DNA of 8,035 nt, from the NCBI GenBank assembly GCA_945631445.1, contig CALZCR010000059.1:1-8035 (forward strand), in the 5' to 3' direction. The notes beneath the pieces were generated by a model. It searched no databases and had not been told where the DNA came from. It saw only the letters and a program-made list of their open reading frames with translations. Each line of letters begins with the position of its first letter. The stretch's first letter is position 1. The position numbers were made by a program, and so were the translations under genes. This document shows positions 1 through 5,249 of this stretch, in pieces. The stretch is from an uncultured Corynebacterium sp. (lineage in GTDB: Bacteria > Actinomycetota > Actinomycetes > Mycobacteriales > Mycobacteriaceae).

Positions 1-1334
1 GTGGTCTCCGGGACGCTGAGCCCCTGCCCCTCAAGCCAAGCGCCGACCTCCCCGGCCAGGCCGGCGACGCCGCCGGCGTTGAGCACGTGGACCTGCACGT
101 CAGCCAGCTCCGAATCTGGGCCCGCGGCGGCTTCGCCGTCCTCCTGGTCGGCGTCGTCGGCGCCCTCTCCGCCTTCCGGCGCCTCTTCCGTCTGCGAGAC
201 GGACAACGACTCCATGAAGTCGTGGACTTCGTCGACGTCGACGGTGATGATGGACTCGCCGTAGTCGCCCACGCCGTCGACGGAGGTCACCGGGATGGTG
301 GTGAAGATGACGTTGCCGCCGGCCAGATTCGCCAGCTGGGTGGCGAAAGACATGACGTCCCAGTCCTCGTCGATGACCACGGAGCGCTCCACCGCGTTGG
401 CCATGCTGGAGAGCTTCGCGGGATTGGTCAACACGTCCGCGGACAGGACCTTGTTGACCAGGGAAGCCATGTAGGCCTGCTGCCGCACGATGCGGTCGAG
501 GTCGCCGCGCGGCAGCCCGTAACGCTGGCGGACGAAGGAGAGGGACTCCAGTCCGTCGAGCGTTTGCCGGCCGGCGGGGAACTGCGCGCCGGAGAAGGGG
601 TCGTCCACCGGGTTGTTCAGGCACACTTCGACGCCGCCGATCGCGTTGGTCAGCAGCACGAAGCCGTGCAGGCCGACCTCGGCGTAATGGTCGATGTCCA
701 CGCCCGTCAAATCCCCGACGGCCTCCAGCAGGCCCTGCCGCCCGGCTTCCGTGGCGGCCTGCTCGATGTTCCTTTCCTCGGAGTCGCTGAGCTGGCCGTC
801 GCCGCGCTGGGCCTCGGCGAGCAACTCGTCGCGGCGCTCCATCTTGTGGCTGGCGAAGACACCGTTGACCTTCATGTTTCCGAAGTCGTCGTCACTGACG
901 TAGGTGTCGCGGGGAATGGACACGGCGGTGGCGCGGGAACCGTCCTCGGGCACGCGCACGACCATCATGGTGTCAGTGTTTTCCTCCCCGTCGTCGACGC
1001 CGGCGTTGAGGCGGGCGAGCTCTTCCTCGCTCAGGGGGTTGCCCTGGGCGTCGGTGCGCGAGTCGGTGCCCACCAGCAGGATGTCGGTGGCGCCGTCGCG
1101 GACTTCCGAACCGCCTTCCCGGTCGTTGAGCGACAGGTTCGACGCGGAGGCGACTTCGCTGCCGAGCCTGCCGACCAGCACGTAGCCCAGTCCGGAGACC
1201 AGCAGCACCAGCACGGAGACGAGCACCAGGAGGGCCTTGATCCAGTTCGGCCCGAGCTGACGGGTCACCTGATACGGGGCGGGACCGGGCGGGGCCTGGA
1301 TGTCGCGCGTGGGGCGGGAGGGATCGGTCGTCAC
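1..1334 (-). CDS. lcpA: LytR-CpsA-Psr (LCP) family cell-wall glycopolymer ligase, C-terminus cut by window edge
   Basis: The reading frame is open from a GTG at 1334 to the left edge (444 codons seen, no stop), so the 3' end is missing. An in-frame TGA lies three codons upstream, so no longer start is possible; GGAGA at 1350-1346 is a distant ribosome site. Residues 1-31 are cytoplasmic, about 33-54 form one membrane helix, and the rest should be extracytoplasmic. LCP hallmarks are visible: ILLVGTDSR (85-93), DTMMVVRV (121-128), SIPRDTY (139-145), KVNG (155-158) and the arginine-rich FVRQRYGLPRGDLDRIVRQ (267-285). An acidic, low-complexity linker (about 379-410) leads into a partial LytR_C-type domain (DVQVHVLNAGG, 412-422). 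Family members transfer arabinogalactan from its lipid carrier onto peptidoglycan. The divergent position next to wbbL matches C. glutamicum lcpA (cg0847) and M. tuberculosis Rv3267. Family assignment is firm; the symbol rests on synteny. Confidence 0.93.
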   Translation of the reverse strand, partial: MTTDPSRPTRDIQAPPGPAPYQVTRQLGPNWIKALLVLVSVLVLLVSGLGYVLVGRLGSEVASASNLSLNDREGGSEVRDGATDILLVGTDSRTDAQGNPLSEEELARLNAGVDDGEENTDTMMVVRVPEDGSRATAVSIPRDTYVSDDDFGNMKVNGVFASHKMERRDELLAEAQRGDGQLSDSEERNIEQAATEAGRQGLLEAVGDLTGVDIDHYAEVGLHGFVLLTNAIGGVEVCLNNPVDDPFSGAQFPAGRQTLDGLESLSFVRQRYGLPRGDLDRIVRQQAYMASLVNKVLSADVLTNPAKLSSMANAVERSVVIDEDWDVMSFATQLANLAGGNVIFTTIPVTSVDGVGDYGESIITVDVDEVHDFMESLSVSQTEEAPEGGEGADDADQEDGEAAAGPDSELADVQVHVLNAGGVAGLAGEVGAWLEGQGLSVPET

Positions 1335-1530
1335 TGGGTGTCAATTCTCCGGAGCAGGTGGGCGCACAAGGTGAGGCGAGGACATTGAGAGGTACAAAGA
1401 GTGTATTACGCATCAGGGCAGGAATCATTCTCCGATCGCCCCCGATCCCCTGTGAGCGGGCTGGCAACCGCGGCCCGCTCCGCGAGTCCGGAGCGGATAT
1501 CGGAGCGTCCCCGGTAGGCTGACCCGCATT
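1335..1530. promoter_or_regulatory. Divergent lcpA/wbbL intergenic region
   Basis: These 196 bases separate two divergent starts and hold no convincing gene. On the minus strand TAATAC (1408-1403) and the overlapping TACACT (1405-1400) fit a -10 box for lcpA, giving a leader of about 60 bases. On the plus strand TAGGCT (1515-1520) fits a -10 box for wbbL ten bases before its GTG. No strong -35 hexamer is seen for either, which is common in corynebacteria. The stretch between the two -10 boxes contains the inverted repeats listed separately. Promoter calls are inference from motif and position only. Confidence 0.45.
1454..1507. repeat. Two interlocking inverted repeats plus a direct repeat
   Basis: GAGCGGGC (1454-1461) is perfectly complementary to GCCCGCTC (1473-1480) across an 11-base loop. 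CCGCTCCG (1475-1482) is perfectly complementary to CGGAGCGG (1489-1496) across a 6-base loop. The two stems share 1475-1480, so only one can form at a time. CGGAGCG occurs again at 1501-1507, directly repeated 12 bases after the copy at 1489, and could also pair with 1476-1482. The element lies between the putative lcpA and wbbL -10 boxes, so it may act as DNA (operator) rather than RNA. Confidence 0.6.
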
Positions 1531-2424
1531 GTGACTGAGAAGAAAACACCGCCGCTTGCCGTGGTCACCGTGACATATTCGCCGGGTGACTTCCTGACGC
1601 GATTCTTGGATTCGCTGGCCGGGGCCAGCACCCGGGGCACCGTGACGGTGCTCGCGGACAACGGCTCCACCGACGGCGCGCCGGAGGCCGCGGCCGAGCG
1701 CCGCGCCGACGTCGAGTTCCTGCCCACCGGCGGGAACTTAGGCTACGGCAGCGGCATGAACGCCGGCGCCCGCCACCTGCGCGCGCGCCGCGAAGCCGGG
1801 GAGATCGACCCCGAGTTCTTCCTCGTGTCTAACCCGGACGTCGAGTTCGGCCCCGGCGCCATCGACGAACTCATCGCGTGCGCCCGCCGTCTGCCCTCGG
1901 CCGCGGCCGTCGGCCCCCGCATCCGGGAACCGGACGGGTCGATCTACCCGTCGGCGCGTGCCGTGCCCACGGTGGGCAACGGCGTGGGGCACGCCCTGTT
2001 TTCCCGGGTGTGGCCGAACAACCCGTGGACGCGCGCGTACCGCCAAGGCGAGGACATGGACGCCGAACGCACCGCCGGGTGGCTGTCCGGTTCCTGCCTC
2101 CTGGTGCGGTGGGAGGCTTTCGACGCCGTCGGCGGCTTCGACGAGCGCTACTTCATGTACCTCGAGGACGTCGACTTAGGCGACCGTTTCACCCGGGCGG
2201 GTTACGACAACGTGTACTGTCCCGCCGCGGAGATCACCCACGCGCAAGGCCACGTCACGGAGAGTCATTCGCAGGCGATGCTGCCCGCCCATCACGCCAG
2301 CGCCTATAGTTTCCAGGCCGACCGGTTGTCCGCGTGGTGGCAGGCTCCGGTGCGCTGGGCGCTGCGGGCGGGGTTAAAGGCCCGCGCGGCGGCGGCCACG
2401 GCGCTGGCCCGCCGGTCGGCGTGA
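1531..2424 (+). CDS. wbbL: Family 2 glycosyltransferase, probable decaprenyl-diphospho-GlcNAc rhamnosyltransferase WbbL
   Basis: This 297-residue protein is a GT-A type glycosyltransferase. VVTVTYSPGDFL (11-22), LADNGSTDG (41-49) and GGNLGYGSGMNAGAR (67-81) build the nucleotide-binding half. SNPDV (100-104) is the metal-binding DxD-like site. GGFDERYFMYLEDVDLGDR (201-219) carries the ED(V/A)D acidic catalytic signature of rhamnosyltransferase-like GT2 enzymes. There is no membrane segment; a basic/hydrophobic C-terminus (about 268-297) may associate with the membrane. The GTG start has no good Shine-Dalgarno but lies ten bases after TAGGCT, so a nearly leaderless mRNA is likely. Mycobacterial WbbL moves rhamnose from dTDP-rhamnose to decaprenyl-diphosphate-GlcNAc, making the peptidoglycan-arabinogalactan linker. 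The pairing with manC and the divergent LCP gene supports this role. rmlD, which precedes wbbL in M. tuberculosis, is absent here. Three rare TTA leucine codons occur (70, 216, 282). Confidence 0.88.
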   Translation: MTEKKTPPLAVVTVTYSPGDFLTRFLDSLAGASTRGTVTVLADNGSTDGAPEAAAERRADVEFLPTGGNLGYGSGMNAGARHLRARREAGEIDPEFFLVSNPDVEFGPGAIDELIACARRLPSAAAVGPRIREPDGSIYPSARAVPTVGNGVGHALFSRVWPNNPWTRAYRQGEDMDAERTAGWLSGSCLLVRWEAFDAVGGFDERYFMYLEDVDLGDRFTRAGYDNVYCPAAEITHAQGHVTESHSQAMLPAHHASAYSFQADRLSAWWQAPVRWALRAGLKARAAAATALARRSA

Positions 2425-2462
2425 CCGCCGGCGCGCGTGAGTGTGAACAACGAAAGAATCTT

Positions 2463-2474
2463 GAAAGGACCCCC
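2463..2474 (+). promoter_or_regulatory. Ribosome binding site fixing the manC start
   Basis: GAAAGGA at 2463-2469 is followed by a five-base C run and then ATG at 2475. The open frame extends upstream to a GTG at 2334 inside wbbL, but homology to nucleotidyltransferases begins only after the ATG, so this site decides the start. The 50-base gap to the wbbL stop has no convincing promoter or terminator, consistent with cotranscription. Confidence 0.75.
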
Positions 2475-3554
2475 ATGGCTAACCCCCAGGAGACGGACGC
2501 CGTCATTCTGGTCGGCGGGCGCGGCACCCGGCTGCGCCCGTTGACCGTCAACACCCCCAAGCCGATGCTTCCGACGGCCAACTACCCGTTCCTGCAGCAC
2601 TTGCTGGCGCGCATCAAGGCGGCGGGGATCACCCACGTGGTCTTAGGGACCTCCTTCAAGGCGGAGGTCTTCGAGGAGTACTTCGGCGACGGCTCCGACC
2701 TGGGCCTGGAGATCGAGTACGTGGTCGAGGAGGAGGCGCTGGGCACGGGCGGGGCGATCCGCAACGTCTACGACAAGCTTCGCCACGACAACGTCATGGT
2801 CTTCAACGGCGACGTGCTGGGCGACACCGACTTAAACGCGATCCTGCACACGCACGAGGAAAAGGACGCGGATCTGACGATGCACCTGGTGCGCGTGTCC
2901 GACCCGCGGGCCTTCGGTTGCGTGCCGACGGATCCGGACGGGCGGGTGCTGGAATTTTTGGAAAAGACCGAGGATCCGCCGACCGACCAGATCAACGCCG
3001 GTTGCTACGTGTTCCGCCGCGAGTTGATCGAGGAGATCCCCGCGGAGCGGGTCGTGTCCGTGGAGCGGGAATCCTTCCCGCAGTTCCTCGCTGAGGGGCG
3101 CAGGGTCTACGGGCACGTGGACGTCTCCTACTGGCGCGACATGGGCCGCCCGGACGATTTCGTCCACGGCTCGGCGGACCTGGTGCGCGGCGTGGCGCAT
3201 TCGCCGCTGCTGGAAGGTCGCACGGGAGAGGCGCTCGTCGACGACAGCGCGGGCGTCGCGGGCGGGGTCATCCTGCTGGGCGGCACCGCGGTCGGGCGGG
3301 GCGCGGAGATCGGCCCGGGCTGCCGCATCGACGGTTCCGTCATTTTTGACGGGGTGACCGTCGAAGCGGGGGCGACGATCAAGGACTCGATCATCGCGGC
3401 GGGCAGCCGCATCGGGGCGAATGCCCGGATCGTGGACTGCGTCATCGGCGAGGGCGCCCAGATCGGGGCGCGCTGCGAGCTGCAGGGCGGCATGCGTATT
3501 TGGCCGGGTGTGGCGATCCCCGATAACGGAGTGCGTTTTTCCTCGGATGCGTGA
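2475..3554 (+). CDS. manC: Mannose-1-phosphate guanylyltransferase-like sugar nucleotidyltransferase (ManC/RmlA2)
   Basis: This 359-residue cytoplasmic enzyme should join mannose-1-phosphate and GTP into GDP-mannose and diphosphate. The N-terminal Rossmann-like domain has the nucleotidyltransferase signature GGRGTRLRPLT (14-24) with KPML (29-32), LGTGG (89-93) for sugar/nucleotide contact, and FNGDV (110-114), where D113 is the expected metal ligand. SYWRDMGRPDDF, near residue 220, is typical of the mannose/glucose-1-phosphate subgroup. From about 255 to 345 the sequence shows G/A/I-rich hexapeptide periodicity (IGPGCRIDGSVIF, IGANARIVDCVIG), a left-handed beta-helix tail. This two-domain layout fits actinobacterial ManC rather than the shorter RmlA. 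The orthologous gene is also labelled rmlA2, so a glucose-1-phosphate thymidylyl activity cannot be excluded from sequence. manA and manB downstream favour GDP-mannose. It is probably cotranscribed with wbbL. Confidence 0.87.
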   Translation: MANPQETDAVILVGGRGTRLRPLTVNTPKPMLPTANYPFLQHLLARIKAAGITHVVLGTSFKAEVFEEYFGDGSDLGLEIEYVVEEEALGTGGAIRNVYDKLRHDNVMVFNGDVLGDTDLNAILHTHEEKDADLTMHLVRVSDPRAFGCVPTDPDGRVLEFLEKTEDPPTDQINAGCYVFRRELIEEIPAERVVSVERESFPQFLAEGRRVYGHVDVSYWRDMGRPDDFVHGSADLVRGVAHSPLLEGRTGEALVDDSAGVAGGVILLGGTAVGRGAEIGPGCRIDGSVIFDGVTVEAGATIKDSIIAAGSRIGANARIVDCVIGEGAQIGARCELQGGMRIWPGVAIPDNGVRFSSDA

Positions 3555-3654
3555 CGACACGCCGAGCCGCCCGTCCCGGGGTGTAAAAAAACTATTCCCA
3601 CCCCCACATGTAGTACCCCCGCGGGCCACCCCCAAACCTGTGGGTGTGTTTCTG

Positions 3655-3718
3655 GTGTTACTAGTGTTACTGATGTGAAAGCAGCGCTGGGAAATGCCTG
3701 AATTATGTCCGTGTTACT
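3655..3718 (+). repeat. Three GTGTTACT direct repeats upstream of whcD
   Basis: Exact copies of the octamer GTGTTACT lie at 3655-3662, 3664-3671 and 3711-3718. The first two are spaced 9 bases start to start, and the third begins 47 bases later. An inverted near-copy, AGTAACA (3775-3781, 7 of 8 bases), sits just after the predicted transcription start. Tandem octamers at about one helical turn are typical of response-regulator binding sites. The GTTAC core resembles GTAAC-type boxes reported for the actinobacterial regulator MtrA, but that link is inference. Confidence 0.55.
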
Positions 3719-3801
3719 GCTTTTTCGGTTGACGGTATTTAGGGTTTCCCGGTTTAATCACATTGGTATCAGTAAGTAACAAACGACCGCGGAATACGGG
3801 G

Positions 3802-3812
3802 AAGGAGACGGC
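3802..3812 (+). promoter_or_regulatory. Strong ribosome binding site before the whcD GTG start
   Basis: AAGGAG (3802-3807) is followed by five bases and GTG at 3813. It is the best Shine-Dalgarno in the window and fixes a GTG start. It contrasts with several neighbouring genes that have little or no leader, suggesting this regulator has a true 5' UTR. Confidence 0.8.
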
Positions 3813-4106
3813 GTGGACGGTAGGATAGACGGCGTTATTTCCCGTGGCGGGGCTGCGGCGGCGCTGGACGACCTGTTCGGCGCCGTCGAGCAAGAGTGGC
3901 AGGACCAGGCGCTGTGCGCCCAGACAGATCCAGAGGCGTTCTTTCCTGAGAAAGGCGGCTCCACCCGCGAGGCGAAACGCATCTGTCAGGCGTGCCCCGT
4001 CCGCGACGACTGCCTGGAATATGCGCTGGAGCACGACGAAAGATTCGGTATTTGGGGAGGGCTCTCCGACCGCGAACGTCGTCGTCTCAAGCGGCAGATC
4101 GGTTGA
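3813..4106 (+). CDS. whcD: WhiB-family iron-sulfur transcriptional regulator (WhcD/WhiB2 type)
   Basis: This 97-residue protein has the full WhiB signature. Four cysteines, C35, C58, C61 and C67, are arranged C-x22-C-x2-C-x5-C and should hold a [4Fe-4S] cluster. FFPEKG (43-48) follows the first cysteine, the tryptophan-containing turn GIWGG is at 79-83, and a basic DNA-contacting tail (RERRRLKRQ, 87-95) ends the protein. WhiB proteins act with the principal sigma factor as DNA-binding, redox-responsive regulators. The short N-terminus and the location beside wbbL-manC and the DUF3499/manB block match C. glutamicum whcD and M. tuberculosis whiB2, whose group is needed for normal septation. It has its own upstream regulatory region and is followed by a convergent gene, so it is probably monocistronic. 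The target genes cannot be seen from sequence. Confidence 0.93.
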   Translation: MDGRIDGVISRGGAAAALDDLFGAVEQEWQDQALCAQTDPEAFFPEKGGSTREAKRICQACPVRDDCLEYALEHDERFGIWGGLSDRERRRLKRQIG

Positions 4107-4196
4107 AGATCAAAGCCGGACTTTTTCTTTCAGGCCTGTTCACCCGATGCGGGGGAGCGGGCCTCGAAGCTTTTTAAGGCCCCTATATTTGGGGCC
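4107..4196. terminator. Convergent intergenic region with overlapping GC stems, possible bidirectional terminator
   Basis: The 90 bases between the converging stops of whcD and the metallopeptidase-like gene are rich in inverted repeats. GGCCCC (4178-4183) pairs with GGGGCC (4191-4196) over a TATATTT loop directly abutting the minus-strand stop. GGGCCT (4159-4164) can instead pair with AGGCCC (4177-4182). A T-rich tract (CTTTTTCTTT, 4124-4133) follows whcD. Neither stem has the clean U-run of a textbook intrinsic terminator, so the function is inferred from position and structure. Confidence 0.4.
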
Positions 4197-4652
4197 CTAC
4201 ATGTCGAAACGCGGATCAACCTGCCGCGGATCCAGGTTCAGGTAGTGCGCCACCAGTGCGGTGAGCACCGCCCCCAGCAGGTCCTGGCGCATGTGCGCGT
4301 CCTCGGAACGCGCCTCGATCGGCATGCGGAACAAGACGATCCGCGCCCGCGTCGGCCTGCCGGCAGCATCCACGCCCGCGTTGATCACGCGCCCCAGCGG
4401 AACCGGGCCGTCCGCGACGATGTCGTCCGGCAGTACCGTCATGTCCGCGCGCAGGCGCATGCGCGGGATGGTGTCGACCGCGACGTCGAGCCCCGCCAGT
4501 TCATCGGGGTAGGAATTCTGCAACGGGGCGTAGGCCTCTAAGACCGCCATGTCGAAGGACTCGCTGCGCGTGCGGTGCCGCGGCGTGTCGACCGGCAGCA
4601 ACGGGCCGCGCAGACCACGCCCGTGGCGGTCGCGGAAAGATTGGGTGTGCAC
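4197..4652 (-). CDS. Metallopeptidase-family (zincin-like) protein, apparently lacking the HExxH site
   Basis: I start this 151-residue protein at GTG 4652 because TACAGT (4665-4660) ends seven bases upstream, a leaderless arrangement, and because family similarity begins soon after (RHGRGLRGPLLP, 9-20). It resembles the actinobacterial proteins annotated as metallopeptidase family protein, such as M. tuberculosis Rv3259. Recognisable blocks are FDMAVLEAY (33-41), an IPR segment (62-64) and ARIVLFRMPIEAR. Zincins of this type carry HExxH near the C-terminus. Here the equivalent stretch, AVLTALVAHYLNLDP (128-142), contains only H136, so zinc-dependent proteolysis looks unlikely. There is no signal peptide or membrane helix, so it should be cytoplasmic. 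It is divergent from the DUF3499 gene across 100 bases and convergent with whcD. A GTG three codons upstream is an alternative start but overlaps the -10-like box. Function unknown. Confidence 0.82.
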   Translation of the reverse strand: MHTQSFRDRHGRGLRGPLLPVDTPRHRTRSESFDMAVLEAYAPLQNSYPDELAGLDVAVDTIPRMRLRADMTVLPDDIVADGPVPLGRVINAGVDAAGRPTRARIVLFRMPIEARSEDAHMRQDLLGAVLTALVAHYLNLDPRQVDPRFDM

Positions 4653-4752
4653 GTCACCCACTGTAAGCGGGGGTGGCGGGAAGAGGGGCCGGGACACTCC
4701 GGTTCGGGGCAGGGGTAGGCAAATCTCAACCAAGGGTTTAGACTTAGCCGCT
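4653..4752. promoter_or_regulatory. Divergent promoter region with paired leaderless-type -10 boxes
   Basis: Two -10-like hexamers face outward. TACAGT (4665-4660, minus strand) ends 7 bases before the metallopeptidase-like GTG. TAGACT (4739-4744, plus strand) ends 8 bases before the DUF3499 GTG. With initiation typically 6-8 bases after the -10 box, both messages would begin at or next to their start codons. No Shine-Dalgarno is present before either GTG and no convincing -35 hexamers are seen. Motif and spacing are observed; promoter function is inferred. Confidence 0.55.
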
Positions 4753-5181
4753 GTGAGTAAGTTTCGTCGTTGTTCGCGCCCCGGTTGCGGTAAGCCCGCA
4801 GTAGCCACGTTGACCTATGCCTACGCAGAGTCGACGGCCGTCGTCGGTCCGCTCGCGGTCGACGCCGAACCCCACAGCTGGGACCTGTGCTCCCGCCACG
4901 CCGACAACATCACCGCCCCGCTGGGCTGGGAGATGCTGCGCGTGCACGAGATCGAGATCGAAGACGACGAGGACCTGACGGCGTTGGCCGAGGCCGTCCG
5001 CGAAGCCGGCCGGGTGACCACCGGCCTGGTCGACGAGAAGTCCGACTACAGCGACGACCCCACCGACCCGGGCACCTCCGCCCACCCGGTCCTGCGCACC
5101 AAGCGCATCGCGGCCGACAACCAGCGCCGCCGCGCGCACCTGCGGGTCGTCCCCGACCCGGAGACCGACGGCGAGGACTGA
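4753..5181 (+). CDS. DUF3499 family protein with putative Cys/His metal site
   Basis: This 142-residue protein starts at GTG 4753, eight bases after a TAGACT box. The frame is open much further upstream, but that extension runs antisense through the divergent gene and is not protein-like. The N-terminal 60 residues match DUF3499, an actinobacterial family of unknown function (M. tuberculosis Rv3258c is a member). RRCSRPGC (5-12), AVATLTYAYAESTAVVGPL (16-34), EPHSWDLCSRH (39-49) and APLGWE (55-60) are visible. C7, C12, C46 and H49 are spaced C-x4-C...C-x2-H, which could bind zinc as a small finger. The C-terminal 80 residues are acidic then basic and look largely disordered, ending in DPETDGED. 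There is no signal peptide or membrane segment. It lies 68 bases upstream of manB in the same direction and may be partly cotranscribed with it. Function unknown. Confidence 0.87.
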   Translation: MSKFRRCSRPGCGKPAVATLTYAYAESTAVVGPLAVDAEPHSWDLCSRHADNITAPLGWEMLRVHEIEIEDDEDLTALAEAVREAGRVTTGLVDEKSDYSDDPTDPGTSAHPVLRTKRIAADNQRRRAHLRVVPDPETDGED

Positions 5182-5194
5182 CCGGGGCTCTCGC

Positions 5195-5249
5195 TAGAAT
5201 CATGCGGACACTTGTTACTCCTTTCGATTGAAGTAAAGGCGGCGCCCGC
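5195..5249 (+). promoter_or_regulatory. Putative manB promoter and leader
   Basis: TAGAAT (5195-5200) is a good -10 match and would start transcription near 5207, giving a leader of about 43 bases. AAAGG (5235-5239) is a moderate Shine-Dalgarno ten bases before ATG 5250. The leader includes GTTACT (5214-5219), the core of the octamer repeated upstream of whcD. No clear -35 box is seen. Confidence 0.45.

Larger units (their letters stand above)
3555..3812 (+). promoter_or_regulatory. Upstream regulatory region of whcD
   Basis: These 258 bases between manC and whcD hold no supported gene and are markedly more A/T-rich than the flanking genes, especially from about 3650. TTGACG (3729-3734) and TTTAAT (3753-3758), 18 bases apart, are the best -35/-10 pair and would start transcription near 3765, giving a leader of roughly 48 bases that ends in a strong ribosome site. 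Upstream lies a set of GTGTTACT repeats, listed separately. An A7 run at 3585-3591 and a weak 5-bp stem (3627-3631 with 3642-3646) follow manC but do not make a convincing terminator. The promoter call is inference. Confidence 0.45.

Noticed and set aside
87..1388. 433-codon plus-strand open frame opposite lcpA
   Set aside because: It is rich in G, V, A, D and H with no recognisable domain, and lies antisense to a frame with clear LCP motifs. It is a GC-driven shadow.
2334..2474. GTG-initiated N-terminal extension of manC overlapping wbbL
   Set aside because: The 47 extra residues are glycine/alanine-rich and unrelated to nucleotidyltransferases. ATG 2475 has a good ribosome site and the domain begins just after it.
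3585..3646. Intrinsic terminator after manC
   Set aside because: There is an A7 run but no stable stem before a U-run on either strand. The 5-bp stem at 3627-3646 is too weak to call.
3673..3765. GlxR/CRP-type operator (TGTGA...TCACA) upstream of whcD
   Set aside because: TGTGA near 3675 and TCACA near 3758 are too far apart to form the 16-base palindrome.
4691..4700. GACAC motif resembling a WhiA site in the metallopeptidase/DUF3499 intergenic region
   Set aside because: A five-base match is expected by chance in this composition, with no second supporting element.
4549..4752. N-terminal extension of the DUF3499 protein
   Set aside because: It would run antisense through the start of the metallopeptidase-like gene, and the sequence is not family-like. 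GTG 4753 follows a -10-like box directly.
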